Shown piece by piece: positions 7,412 through 16,359 of a stretch of DNA of 64,000 nucleotides. Below the pieces are notes generated by a model. It ran no database searches and had not been told where the DNA came from. It saw nothing but the letters and a program-made list of their open reading frames with translations. Where the stretch lies: assembly GCA_934667105.1 (NCBI GenBank), contig CAKULG010000001.1, positions 124,001-188,000 of the forward strand, read 5' to 3'. Source of the stretch: an uncultured Clostridia bacterium. Its GTDB lineage: Bacteria; Bacillota; Clostridia; Christensenellales; Aristaeellaceae. The position numbers and the translations under genes were made by a program. Positions within the stretch are counted from its first letter, which is position 1, and each line of letters begins with the position of its first letter.

Positions 7412-9928
7412 ATGAAGAAAAAGCTGTATATTCTGGTAAATCATCATTTTGATCTCACCTGGCGGCGGCGCTTTCGGAAGCCGTTTATTTCCCAAGGGGA
7501 AAAATACGCTTCCTATACGGATATTGAAGGATGGTATATTCTGGATAATCTGACCTGGGCGGAAAAATATCCGGAATACAAATTCAATGTGGAAAGCGTG
7601 GCCGTGCTGCGGGAATTTTTCCGTCTGCACCCTGAAAAGAAGGAGCAGGTGAAAGATCTGTATCGCCAGGGGCGGCTGGGCATTCCGGGCAGCGGCGATA
7701 ATATTGTGGATGTCAACCTGGTCAGCGGCGAGAGCGTGGCGCGAAATTTTATCGCGGGTCAGCATTGGATGCGCCGTGAATTTGGCCGCGCTCCCAGCTA
7801 TTGTACCCGGCAGGACGGCTTCGGCAACAGCGCGCAGCTTCCTCAGATTCTTCGGGGCTGCGGCATGAAGAGCGTGGGCGGCATAAGCTATTATCCCTGC
7901 AAAGGGAAGATCTGGCAGGGGCTGGATGGATCCCGGGTGCGCACGGAGGCCATTCCCTGCGTGGGCGGCGTGTGCAGCTGGCTGAAGGCCGCGCCCTGCG
8001 CTGCGTGCCATGGCTTTGGAAAAGTGGGAGAGGAAGTCTGCCCCGTTTGCGGCGGCAAGGGGATAAAGCCCTTTCTGCCCGTCGAAACGCCTCGGGTGGA
8101 GGAAATTTCCGAGGAAGCGTTCGGCGAATTGGGCGCGTATATATCCGTCGGTTCGGAGGAAGCGGCGGATGCGGAAAACGTGCCGCAATGGCTGGCGAAG
8201 GCGCGGACGCGCTTTGACGCTTCCTTCCTGACCTTCCAGGAAATCGAGCGGATGATGCGGCCCCTGGAAGAGGAAATGGACGGCGCGCCGCCGCAGGATA
8301 TAAACGAGACGGCGGATCTGAACCCGGCCAATACGGGCTGCTATGTTTCGCGAATTAAAAATAAGCAGCAGGCGCGAAAGCTGGAATATGCGCTGCGCCA
8401 GGCGGAGACAATGTGCGCTTTGACCCTGTCGGCGGCGGATTACCCCAAGGCGGAGCTGGACGCGCTGTGGGAAAAGTTGTTTTTCCTCATGTTCCATGAT
8501 AATATCACGGGCACGGTGGTGGATCCCGCCGAATTGGACGCGACGGAAACCTGGGAGGAAATGGAGGAGGGCCTGGCGCGTATTCGGCGGCTGCTGGAGG
8601 AAAAGGCTGCTAAAAGCGCGCCGGGGGTATGGAGCTTTGTCAACGCCGGTAGCGATGCGGTTCATGGCCGCGTCGTCTGCCGGGCGAAGGGCCCCGCCCG
8701 TTATCGTCTGGAGGGCAAGGCGCTGACTCCGCTGGAACAGTGGGAACAGAACGGCCAATGGCACACGCTGCTTGACCTGGGCGAATTTTCCCCATTCAGC
8801 GTGAAGCACGTGACCGAGGAGCCGGCGGAAAGCGCGCCCGCCCCCGCCGCTCTTGAGAAGCCGGAGGGTGAATGCGCCATTGAAAATCAACGCTATCGTA
8901 TCCGGGCGGATGCGGAAGGACTGTTGGAAATTTATGATAAGCGCTATGCCCGCGTCGTCAGTTGCAAGGGGGAATATCGCCCGGGCGAATGGATTCTGGA
9001 GCACGACGAGGGAAATCCTTACGCTACGCTGAGTCCGGAGGTAAGCCGCGTTCCCCAGGCCGGGCGGACGCGCCTGGTGGGCGTGGAAAAAACGCCAGGC
9101 TATCAGCGGCTGATTTATCGATTCGCCGGCGAGCTTACCTCCTACATCCTGGAATCCTATGATATTACCTATCGCGTTACGCTGTATCAGGGCGGGGAGG
9201 AAGTGGATTTCTCCGCGGACGTGCAGTGGGACGACTTCAATCATCGTTTTCGCGTCGCCTTCCCCACGCCGCTGACGGGACGGCACATGTATGAAATTCC
9301 CTACGGCGTGATCGAGCGAAAGCCCTATGCGCCCAGCTATGGCTGGCTTTGCGCCAGCGGCGATTATCCGGCGCTGAATTGGGCGGGGGTGGAAACGCCG
9401 GATTACAGCGTCGCGCTGATGAATTTCGGCACCCCCAGCTATCAGGTGGAACCCAAGAAGCAGGGAGACGTTTTGCTGCTGTCTTTGCTGCGCAGCCCCT
9501 CTGTTCCCACCGTGATTCACGAGCCGCGCGCATACTCCATGCGGGAATGGGACGGCATGCGGGATGCAGGCGAGCACCATTTCCACTATGCGTTGCGGGG
9601 ATACCCCGCGCCCTTCGCCGATACTGGCGTAATTGCCGACGCGCATCGCTTTGTCTGCGCGCCTTATGCCCTTCAGGGCCGGATGGAGCCGCTTTCGCCC
9701 CCTCCGCTGACGCTGGATAATCTGCGCGTTACAGCCGTCAAACGCGGTGAAACGGAACCGGGGCTGGTGGTTCGCATGGCGGAATTCCGCGGAAAGGGCG
9801 GGAAATTCGTTGTGTGGGGGGAGAACGCCGCGCTAGAAACCAACCTGCTGGAGGACGAAATTTCTGCTGTCGAGGGGCGGGCGGTTCGCCCTTTCGAAAT
9901 CGTCACGCTGCGCTTCCCTGGGCGATGA
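7412..9928 (+). CDS. GH38-like alpha-mannosidase with DnaJ-type zinc-finger insertion
   Basis: 838 aa, no signal peptide, hence cytoplasmic. Family 38 marks: N-terminal NHHFDLTWRR (metal-binding His/Asp region), QDGFGNSAQLPQIL around residues 134-147 with Asp135 as likely nucleophile, and FHDNITGT at 362-369, the conserved GH38 HHD-GT motif. The C-terminal half is beta-rich as in the family. Odd: residues 196-217 hold two CxxCxGxG motifs (CAACHGFG and CPVCGGKG), the signature of the DnaJ zinc finger, inserted between the nucleophile region and the helical domain. It follows three permeases and a binding protein, so it probably cleaves the imported mannoside or a related glycan. Confidence 0.88.
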   Translation: MKKKLYILVNHHFDLTWRRRFRKPFISQGEKYASYTDIEGWYILDNLTWAEKYPEYKFNVESVAVLREFFRLHPEKKEQVKDLYRQGRLGIPGSGDNIVDVNLVSGESVARNFIAGQHWMRREFGRAPSYCTRQDGFGNSAQLPQILRGCGMKSVGGISYYPCKGKIWQGLDGSRVRTEAIPCVGGVCSWLKAAPCAACHGFGKVGEEVCPVCGGKGIKPFLPVETPRVEEISEEAFGELGAYISVGSEEAADAENVPQWLAKARTRFDASFLTFQEIERMMRPLEEEMDGAPPQDINETADLNPANTGCYVSRIKNKQQARKLEYALRQAETMCALTLSAADYPKAELDALWEKLFFLMFHDNITGTVVDPAELDATETWEEMEEGLARIRRLLEEKAAKSAPGVWSFVNAGSDAVHGRVVCRAKGPARYRLEGKALTPLEQWEQNGQWHTLLDLGEFSPFSVKHVTEEPAESAPAPAALEKPEGECAIENQRYRIRADAEGLLEIYDKRYARVVSCKGEYRPGEWILEHDEGNPYATLSPEVSRVPQAGRTRLVGVEKTPGYQRLIYRFAGELTSYILESYDITYRVTLYQGGEEVDFSADVQWDDFNHRFRVAFPTPLTGRHMYEIPYGVIERKPYAPSYGWLCASGDYPALNWAGVETPDYSVALMNFGTPSYQVEPKKQGDVLLLSLLRSPSVPTVIHEPRAYSMREWDGMRDAGEHHFHYALRGYPAPFADTGVIADAHRFVCAPYALQGRMEPLSPPPLTLDNLRVTAVKRGETEPGLVVRMAEFRGKGGKFVVWGENAALETNLLEDEISAVEGRAVRPFEIVTLRFPGR

Positions 9929-10265
9929 ATTCCCTGGACGGTAAAATAAAATGGGACTGTGAAAAAACGCAGCTTCAGCAACGAGGAAGCTGGAATCACG
10001 ACGAGAAGCATGCTTCTCTTTGCTGGCGGAAATGCAAGAAAGGATGCCTTTTTCCCAACCCATACAGCCTTCTTGGAAGAGGCGCGGGGGAACCGTTCTG
10101 TGGCTAACAAAGAACGGTTCCCCCGCAAATATTTTATTTTCGCTTTTTTTCACAGCCCCACAATGAAAATAAAGGAGCTGTGGGAAAACGCAGGAAAAAT
10201 CCGCGCGTTTTTTGCCCACGCTCCTTTGCTAAATGAGAAATCAGGAAGGATATTTTATCTCACGC
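9929..10265. other. Intergenic region with palindromes and terminator
   Basis: No gene is seen. It holds a small inverted repeat CAGCTTC/GAAGCTG, a 16-bp perfect palindrome GAGAAGCATGCTTCTC (near 10001-10016), one copy of a dispersed repeat shared with ~57.28-57.40 kb, and the terminator at 10083-10125. The last ~100 bases lie downstream of the minus-strand oxidoreductase and include an inverted pair CCCACA/TGTGGG. Confidence 0.6.
10083..10140 (+). terminator. Strong rho-independent terminator after the GH38 operon
   Basis: Perfect 16-bp arms: GCGGGGGAACCGTTCT (10083-10098) and its complement (10110-10125), loop 11 nt, followed by AAATATTTTATTTTCG and a T-run. In the plus direction it ends the 1-9928 operon. 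The opposite direction lacks a U-tract. Confidence 0.88.
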
Positions 10266-11318
10266 TTAAAGCTCCACCCAACGGTGCTCCTTGGAGGAAA
10301 GCTCCAGCGCGTCCAGCACCCGCTGGCAGGCCACGCCGTCCTTCACGGAGGGGAAGTAAGGCTCTTTCTTGCCCTGGGCGAAATGCACAAAGGTTTCTTC
10401 CTGAGAGGCCTTGAAGCCTTCGGGCACGGGCACCTCGTGCAGCTGGGGCTGATCGGGGAAAAGCTCCTTGCAGCCCACGCCCAGCACCTCGGGGTTATCC
10501 AGGTTGAAGGAGATGGTGCCCTTATCGCCGTAGACGACGAATTTGATGGTGTTGTGGTGGCCGTAGGCGCAGCGGGTGATATTGAAGGTGGCGTTCACGT
10601 CGCCCTCCATCACGGCCAGGAAGCTGCAAAAATCATCGGTTTCCACCTTGCCCATGCCGCTGCCATCCAGCTTTTCGCGCTCGGGCACGATCACGCCCAG
10701 GCGGCCGCACACGGCCTTAAAATCGCCGATGAGGAAGCGGGCCAGGTCGATCAGATGCACGCCCAGATCGCCCAGCACGCCCGTGCCGGCGTATTCCTTC
10801 ACAAAGCGCCATTCCAGCTTGCGGCCGGGCCAGAGGCCGCTGTCCTTAAGATATTCCACGCTCACGCCCAGCACCTTGCCCAGCGCGCCGTCCTCCATCA
10901 GCTTTTTGGCGTAGCGCACGGCGGGCTTGAAGCGATAGGAGAAGCACATCATGGCCTCTTCCTGCTTGGCTTCCAGCGCCTTTTCCAGGCTTTCGGCCTC
11001 CGCGCCGCTCAGGGCCAGGGGCTTTTCGCAATTCAGCTTTTTGCCCGCCTTCACCACTTCCAGGGCGATGGGCACATGCAGATAATTGGGGGTGCAGACC
11101 TCCACCGCGTCCACATCGGCGCAGGCGATGAGATCGTGATAATCGTGGAAGCGATGGGCGGCGTCCAGGCCCAGCTTGTCGCCCGCCTTATCCAGGCGCT
11201 CCTGGTCAATATCGCACACTGCGGTGATCTGGCAATCCGCGCAGGCCTGCAGAGGCGGAATGTGCGCGCCGTTGGCGATGCCGCCCACGCCCACGATACC
11301 GATACGAATTTTTTCCAT
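10266..11318 (-). CDS. Gfo/Idh/MocA-family NAD(P)-dependent oxidoreductase
   Basis: 350 aa. The N-terminal Rossmann fold begins GIVGVGGIANGAHIP (residues 7-21). The family EKP motif occurs in NCEKPLALSGAEAE (near residue 100), its lysine being the usual catalytic residue. The C-terminal half is the alpha/beta substrate-binding domain, with GVLGDLGVHLIDLARFL typical of the family. GAAAGGAGCTAACC precedes the ATG. It is cotranscribed with the ThuA-like gene upstream (95-bp gap). Such pairs oxidise or epimerise sugars and polyols. Substrate unknown. Confidence 0.92.
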   Translation of the reverse strand: MEKIRIGIVGVGGIANGAHIPPLQACADCQITAVCDIDQERLDKAGDKLGLDAAHRFHDYHDLIACADVDAVEVCTPNYLHVPIALEVVKAGKKLNCEKPLALSGAEAESLEKALEAKQEEAMMCFSYRFKPAVRYAKKLMEDGALGKVLGVSVEYLKDSGLWPGRKLEWRFVKEYAGTGVLGDLGVHLIDLARFLIGDFKAVCGRLGVIVPEREKLDGSGMGKVETDDFCSFLAVMEGDVNATFNITRCAYGHHNTIKFVVYGDKGTISFNLDNPEVLGVGCKELFPDQPQLHEVPVPEGFKASQEETFVHFAQGKKEPYFPSVKDGVACQRVLDALELSSKEHRWVEL

Positions 11319-11412
11319 GATGGTTAGCTCCTTTCATGCTTAGGCCGTTGAAATTATTTTTTACGGCCGCTTTTATTAAGGGGGAAGAAACGCGCCCCCG
11401 CCCGGGCCGGAT

Positions 11413-12135
11413 TTATTCCGGCTTTTTCTCCATGGGCTCGAATTTGCCGTACACCGGCGGCTTGCCCGTGGGGGCGGCCCAGGCGGCGGCGTTGCGCAGC
11501 ACCTTGCGGATGTTTTCGTCGTAATAGGTGGGATAGGCCTCGTGGCCGGGCTGGAAATAGAAGATCTTGCCCGCGCCGTAATGATAGCAGCAGCCGCTGC
11601 GCAGCACGCCGCCGCCGGAGAACCAGCTGATGAACACCAGCTCGTCGGGGGTGGGAATGTTGAAATGCTCGCAGTAGGTTTCCTCGATGGGCAGCTCGAA
11701 GAATTCGGGCAGGCCCTGGGCGATGGGATGGCCGGGCATCACGGTGAAGATGCGCTCGTGATCTTCCTTTTCCCACCATTTGGAGCGGCACTCCGTGCCC
11801 ATCAGGCGGCGGAACACCTTGGAATAATGCCCGGAATGCAGCACCACGATGCCCATGCCGTCCCGCACGCGCTGGGCGATGCGCTCCACCAGTTCATCCT
11901 TCACATCATTGTGGGCCATATGGCCCCACCAGAACAGCACGTCGGTGCTGTTCAGCACCTCCTCGGGCAGGCCCTGCTCGGGATCATCCAGCGCCGCCAG
12001 GCGCACGCTGAAGCGGGCGTCCTCGCCCAGGGCGTCGCCGATCACCTTGTGCAGGCCTTCGGGGTAAACCGCGCGCACCTTTTCATCGTTGCGCTCGTGC
12101 CGGAATTCGTTCCAAACCGTAACCTGAATGCTCAT
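11413..12135 (-). CDS. ThuA-like domain protein
   Basis: About 240 aa. ATG 12135 (MSIQVTVWNE) is chosen because AAGGAGG lies 9 nt before it; an in-frame GTG three codons upstream would be only about 1 nt from the same site. The fold is class I glutamine-amidotransferase-like, as in trehalose-utilisation ThuA: WWGHMAHNDV, a central GIVVLHSGHYSK and a C-terminal GKIFYFQPGHEAYPTY. ThuA proteins are commonly paired with Gfo/Idh/MocA enzymes in sugar oxidation (ThuA/ThuB), as here. Its exact reaction is not established. Confidence 0.9.
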   Translation of the reverse strand: MSIQVTVWNEFRHERNDEKVRAVYPEGLHKVIGDALGEDARFSVRLAALDDPEQGLPEEVLNSTDVLFWWGHMAHNDVKDELVERIAQRVRDGMGIVVLHSGHYSKVFRRLMGTECRSKWWEKEDHERIFTVMPGHPIAQGLPEFFELPIEETYCEHFNIPTPDELVFISWFSGGGVLRSGCCYHYGAGKIFYFQPGHEAYPTYYDENIRKVLRNAAAWAAPTGKPPVYGKFEPMEKKPE

Positions 12136-12164
12136 GGGGATCACGCCTCCTTTTTTCTAAAGCT

Positions 12165-12194
12165 ATTGTAACTTCTTTTCATTTGCGGTACAAT
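12165..12194. promoter_or_regulatory. Symmetric divergent promoter (AraC gene / ThuA operon)
   Basis: Plus strand: TTGTAA (12166-12171), 17-bp spacer, TACAAT (12189-12194), leading to the AraC gene. Minus strand: TTGTAC, 17-bp spacer, TACAAT, leading to the ThuA gene. The two promoters occupy the same DNA because ATTGTA and TACAAT form an inverted repeat, so each -10 overlaps the other's -35. Confidence 0.7.
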
Positions 12195-12248
12195 GTATTT
12201 TGCTGACATTCATTTTGTATTTTCCTGCCAAGGAGGGGAAAGCGCGGT

Positions 12249-13049
12249 ATGGAAATTGCCTTTGACCGGCTTCCCGGCGCGGATCTGGCGCTGATGAAAA
12301 TTCTGGCCCGGCCGCTGCGTCTGCCGCCCCACAGCGTGACGGATTATACCGAGCGGGGGCGGGAGGATCACGATTTGTTTTATCATCAGTCGGGGCAGGG
12401 CGTTTATTATCAGGGCGGAAAGCAAATCTACGAATTGCAAAAAAATGATATTCTGCTGCTGCCGATGAACGAGCGCTACCGCACCGTCGCTACGGGAAGC
12501 GAGCCGGTGACGGGGCTGTTCGTGCGGTTTATTCTGCTGGATGAAGGGGGAAACTGCGTGCGCTTTTCCGATGCGCTGCAGTGCCTGCTTCAGGATCCGG
12601 AGGAGGCGCTGCTGCCCTATTTTCAGCGGCTGGTGACGCTGTCGCTGCGCACGGTGGGCCAATTGAAGGCCAAGGCCTGCCTTTCCGAGCTGCTGAGCGA
12701 AATCATCCGCCTGCGCCTTACCGGGCAGGAGGGCAACTGGCTCACCGCCTCCATCAGCTATATGGGCGCGCATTTGCAGGGCCCCCTGCGGCTGGAGGAG
12801 TTGGCCGCCCGCGCCTTTATGAGCGAGCGCACCTTTTGCCGCAAATTTAAGGAGGCCACCGGCCTGCCGCCCATTGCCTATCAGCGCCGCCTGCGCGTGC
12901 AGAAGGCTCAGGAGCTGCTCTCCAGCGGATATTACACCCTGGAGGACGCAGCGGCCGCCCTGGGCTTTACCGACGCGGCGCATTTGAGCCGCTGCTTTTA
13001 TCAGGAAACGGGCGTGCGCGCAGGCAGCCTGCGCCGGGGCGCGCGCTGA
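12249..13049 (+). CDS. AraC-family transcriptional regulator
   Basis: 266 aa. The N-terminal half is a cupin-like ligand-sensing domain (HQSGQGVYYQGGKQIYELQ then DILLLP, residues ~55-85). The C-terminal ~100 residues are a double helix-turn-helix: AARAFMSERTFCRKFKEATG and a second helix pair around ALGFTDAAHLSRCFYQETG. AAGGAGGGG precedes the ATG at slightly long spacing. Transcribed divergently from the ThuA/oxidoreductase pair and just upstream of the sugar-acid operon, it is the likely inducer-dependent activator of one or both. Confidence 0.92.
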   Translation: MEIAFDRLPGADLALMKILARPLRLPPHSVTDYTERGREDHDLFYHQSGQGVYYQGGKQIYELQKNDILLLPMNERYRTVATGSEPVTGLFVRFILLDEGGNCVRFSDALQCLLQDPEEALLPYFQRLVTLSLRTVGQLKAKACLSELLSEIIRLRLTGQEGNWLTASISYMGAHLQGPLRLEELAARAFMSERTFCRKFKEATGLPPIAYQRRLRVQKAQELLSSGYYTLEDAAAALGFTDAAHLSRCFYQETGVRAGSLRRGAR

Positions 13050-13099
13050 AAAAATCGCGGAGGGCGAAAATTGAAAAAAATTTGGGCCGAGAATTGAAC

Positions 13100-13132
13100 T
13101 TGCCCCTTCCATTGGGAGGCTCTATAATGGAA
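13100..13132 (+). promoter_or_regulatory. Promoter and candidate operator of the sugar-acid operon
   Basis: TTGCCC (13100-13105), 17-bp spacer, TATAAT (13123-13128). An inverted repeat TTCCATT (13107-13113) / AATGGAA (13126-13132) straddles the spacer and -10, a plausible operator position. The next gene starts 62 bp downstream of the right arm. Confidence 0.7.
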
Positions 13133-13193
13133 ATGTGAAAAAAACTTCCTCGCTTTTGCATGAAGCGCGGAAAGAAACAAAGGAGTGGCAGCT

Positions 13194-14387
13194 TTGAAAA
13201 TTACCGATGTGAAGGCCTACACCATGGACGCTTTCCGCACCAACTGGACCTTTATCAAGGTGGAAACGGACGAGGGGCTCTACGGCTGGGGCGAGGCCTC
13301 CCTGGGCACCCGGGAAAATGCCCTGGAGGGCTGCGTGCAGGATATGAAGCGGATGATTGTGGGCCGCGATCCCGCCGATATAGAGAAAATGTGGTTCGAG
13401 GTGTATCGGGATTCCTATTGGAAGGGCGGCCCGGTGATGATGAGCGCCCTGTCCGGCATCGAAATCGCCATGTGGGATATTCAGGGCAAGCGGCTGAACG
13501 TGCCGGTGAGCACGCTGCTGGGGGGCCGGGTACGCGATAAGGTGAAGATGTACGCCAACGCCTGGTTCACCGGTGCGCGGGAGCCCGAGGATTTCGCCGC
13601 CGCCGCGAAAAAAACGGTGGCCATGGGCGTGAAGGCCCTCAAATGGGATCCCTTCGGCAAGGCGCATATGACGCTCACCTTGGAGGAAATGGATAAGGCC
13701 GTGCGCATCGTGGGCGCGGTGCGGGACGCGGTGGGCCCCTTTGTGGAGTTGCTGATCGAATGCCACGGCCGCTTCAACCATTTCACCGCCGTGGAAATGA
13801 GCCGCCAGCTGGCCCCCTTCCATCCCATGCTCATCGAGGAGCCCACCGTGCCCGATAACATCGATTCTCTCAAATGGGTGCGCGATCACGCCATGATTCC
13901 CGTGGCCGCAGGCGAGCGCTTCTACGGCAAATATCATTTCTGGGATGTGCTGCATAAGGAGGCCGTGGATATCGCCCAGCCCGATATTTTCCACACCGGC
14001 GGCCTGCTGGAATCCAAGAAAATCGCCGCCATGTGCGAGGCGGGGCATGTGCCGGTTTCCTTCCATAATCCCTCCGGCCCCATTTCCAACGCCGCCATTT
14101 TGCAGCTGGCCGCCGCCACGCCCAATTTCCTCATTCATGAAATCATGCTCACCGACGGCTCCTTCCGCCAGGCCATCACCAACGAAGAGGTGGTCTTTGA
14201 GGATGGATATATCCGCATTCCGCAAAAGCCCGGCCTGGGCATTGATGTGAATGTGGAGGAAGTGGTGAAGCGGCCCTACACCCCCCGCAATCTGCGCCAT
14301 TACACCGGCACGCTGACGGATATTCGCCCCAAGGACGACACCGTTTATTATTTTAAGGGGTTGGAGTACGCCAATGAAAAGCATTGA
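13194..14387 (+). CDS. Enolase-superfamily sugar-acid dehydratase (galactonate dehydratase-like)
   Basis: About 397 aa. TTG 13194 is preferred: AAAGGAG (13179-13185) is 8 nt upstream and overlaps the alternative GTG at 13185. N-terminal capping domain, then a mandelate-racemase-type barrel. Metal ligands are visible as Glu in LLIECHGRFN, Glu in IEEPTVPDN and Glu in AAGERFYGK. The catalytic His is in SFHNPSGPISN, as in D-galactonate dehydratases. Expected reaction: dehydration of an aldonic acid to a 2-keto-3-deoxy acid, the substrate for the aldolase at the end of this operon. The exact sugar acid cannot be read from sequence. Confidence 0.88.
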   Translation: MKITDVKAYTMDAFRTNWTFIKVETDEGLYGWGEASLGTRENALEGCVQDMKRMIVGRDPADIEKMWFEVYRDSYWKGGPVMMSALSGIEIAMWDIQGKRLNVPVSTLLGGRVRDKVKMYANAWFTGAREPEDFAAAAKKTVAMGVKALKWDPFGKAHMTLTLEEMDKAVRIVGAVRDAVGPFVELLIECHGRFNHFTAVEMSRQLAPFHPMLIEEPTVPDNIDSLKWVRDHAMIPVAAGERFYGKYHFWDVLHKEAVDIAQPDIFHTGGLLESKKIAAMCEAGHVPVSFHNPSGPISNAAILQLAAATPNFLIHEIMLTDGSFRQAITNEEVVFEDGYIRIPQKPGLGIDVNVEEVVKRPYTPRNLRHYTGTLTDIRPKDDTVYYFKGLEYANEKH

Positions 14388-16344
14388 TTGGAAGCCCTGC
14401 GGGGAATATGGCTATACATGCGCCGTGGACGGGGAATGGCGGGAGCAGGATTGGCTGCTGGTGGAGCTGCGGGTCACGCAGCGCTCCATTGTGCGGGCAG
14501 GCTTCCGGTTTTACCGCCCGGGGGAGACGGAGCCCGCTTTCCGCATTTCTCAGAAGCTGCAGCCCGGCGTTCGCCTGCGGGCGGGCTTTCCCCTCTCCTG
14601 CCTTTCCAGCAAAAGCCCCTTTATGATGCCCCGGCCCGGCCAGCTGAAATCCACCATGGGGGGCGAGCCCTGCCGCATCGGAGAAATGGCGCGGGTGGAA
14701 ATGGATTTTGAAAAGGAGGATGGGCTGGAAAAAATCGAGCTGTTCCAGAGCTTCCTTACCGACGCGCCTGAATTCCCCGTGGAAAGCAAGGCGCTGGTGG
14801 ATGAAATGGGCCAGATCGCCGGAAAGGATTGGCCCGGGAAATTCCACAGCACGGAGGAGTTGACCGCTTATCTGCGCAAGCGCCGGGCGGAGGCGAAAAG
14901 CGAATACCCCGCCGGTTATTCCCAGTGGGGCGGCTGGCTGGAAAAGCGCTTTGACAAAACCGGCTATTTCCATACGCATTTTGACGGCCGCCGCTGGTGG
15001 CTGGTGGATCCGGACGGCTATGCCTTCCTTTCCAACGGCGCCTGCTACGGCAACCGCATGGGAATCTACAGCCTGATTTCAGGCGTGGAGCAGCTGGCCG
15101 CCGCGCTGCCGGATAAAAACGATCCCCTGTATGGCGGCGCGTATCTGGAAGCCCGCCGCGATCCCGAATTCGCCAAGCGCAATGGGGAAAAGGCGGGGGA
15201 GAACGTGTGGATGTTCAATTTCACCCGGGCCAACATGATGCGCGCCTTCGGCGCGGATTGGTGGAACGCCTGGGCGGATATCAACGGCGCGCTGCTGAAA
15301 AGCTGGGGGTATAACACCCTGGGGGTGGGCGTGGGCAATTATCCGGATGAAAACACCTACGCCTATATCAAGCGGGTGCGCATTCCCTTCGTGCTGTCCC
15401 TGGTGAATTTTCCCAAGCCGGAAAAATGCCTGTTCCGGGATTTTCCCGATGTGTTCGATCCCGTTTATGAGGAATTGAGCCGGGAATACGCCAAGCAGCT
15501 GCTGCCCTACCGGGAGGAACCCCTGCTCATCGGCTATTTCCTCACCAACGAGCCCGAATGGCTGTTCCAGGATGTATCCCTGGCCCGGCTGATGCTGCGG
15601 GAGCACACCGCGCCCTTTGCCCGCCGGGCGTTCATTCAGGCCATGCGGGAAAAATACGGCCGGGTGGAGGATATGAACTGGGCCTGGCAGGCGGAATTTG
15701 CCAGTTTTGAGGCGCTGGATCAGCCCGTGCCCGATGCGTTTATGCGTTCGCCCCAGGCGATTGCCGATCTTACGGCCTTCGACGCGCGGATGATTCGCCT
15801 CTATGCCGAAATTCCCTCCCGGGCGCTGCGGGTGGCTGCGCCGCATCATCTGAACCTTGGCATGCGCTATTCCGCCTTCAAGGCCCGGGCCGCCGCGGGC
15901 TATGAGCATTACGACGTTTTCTCCTACAATTGCTATCAGCCCACCCCCGTTCCCCGGGCGAACGCTGCGGCGGAGGCCAGCCATCTGCCCCTGATGGTGG
16001 GGGAATGGCATTTCTGCGGCTATGACCGGGGGCTGCTGGCCTCCGGCCTGGTGCAGGCCCATAATCAGCAGGAGCGGGCCAAGGCCATTCGCTATTACAC
16101 CGAGCAGGCCTTCGCGCATCCCTCCATGGTGGGCATTCACTATTTCGAATTGTTCGATCAGCCCGCCCTGGGCCGCTTCGACGGCGCAACGGGGCAAAGC
16201 GGCCTTATCGACGTGTGCAATCAGCCCTATCCCGAGGTGGACGCGGCGCTGAAGGAAGCGGCGCTGCGGATTTACCCCATCGCGGACGGGCGGCTTTCGC
16301 CCACGGAGGAAACGGGCCTGCTGGATCCGCATCGAATCTATTAA
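14374..16344 (+). CDS. Clan GH-A glycoside hydrolase (agarase/beta-galactosidase-like)
   Basis: 656 aa, no signal peptide, so intracellular. It overlaps the dehydratase by 14 bp. An N-terminal beta domain (~1-185) is followed by a TIM barrel starting at WWLVDPDGYAFLSNG. The likely acid/base is Glu393 in LTNEPEW (clan GH-A Asn-Glu pair) and the likely nucleophile Glu544 in MVGEWHFCG. The WWLVDPDG entry to the barrel resembles agarase-like families (GH50 and relatives), but the family cannot be fixed by eye. It probably releases the sugar later oxidised by the operon's other enzymes. Confidence 0.82.
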   Translation: MKSIDWKPCGEYGYTCAVDGEWREQDWLLVELRVTQRSIVRAGFRFYRPGETEPAFRISQKLQPGVRLRAGFPLSCLSSKSPFMMPRPGQLKSTMGGEPCRIGEMARVEMDFEKEDGLEKIELFQSFLTDAPEFPVESKALVDEMGQIAGKDWPGKFHSTEELTAYLRKRRAEAKSEYPAGYSQWGGWLEKRFDKTGYFHTHFDGRRWWLVDPDGYAFLSNGACYGNRMGIYSLISGVEQLAAALPDKNDPLYGGAYLEARRDPEFAKRNGEKAGENVWMFNFTRANMMRAFGADWWNAWADINGALLKSWGYNTLGVGVGNYPDENTYAYIKRVRIPFVLSLVNFPKPEKCLFRDFPDVFDPVYEELSREYAKQLLPYREEPLLIGYFLTNEPEWLFQDVSLARLMLREHTAPFARRAFIQAMREKYGRVEDMNWAWQAEFASFEALDQPVPDAFMRSPQAIADLTAFDARMIRLYAEIPSRALRVAAPHHLNLGMRYSAFKARAAAGYEHYDVFSYNCYQPTPVPRANAAAEASHLPLMVGEWHFCGYDRGLLASGLVQAHNQQERAKAIRYYTEQAFAHPSMVGIHYFELFDQPALGRFDGATGQSGLIDVCNQPYPEVDAALKEAALRIYPIADGRLSPTEETGLLDPHRIY

Positions 16345-16359
16345 AGGAGGAAGCTATTT

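Noticed and set aside
7073..9646. 857-codon open frame on the minus strand opposite the GH38 gene
   Set aside because: It is a shadow of GC-rich codon usage. Its composition is rich in His, Arg, Gln and Ala with no domain, and it spans the end of a permease gene and most of the GH38 gene, whose motifs are unambiguous.
13122..14384. 420-codon minus-strand frame opposite the dehydratase
   Set aside because: It is a shadow with a His/Gly-rich translation and no motif.
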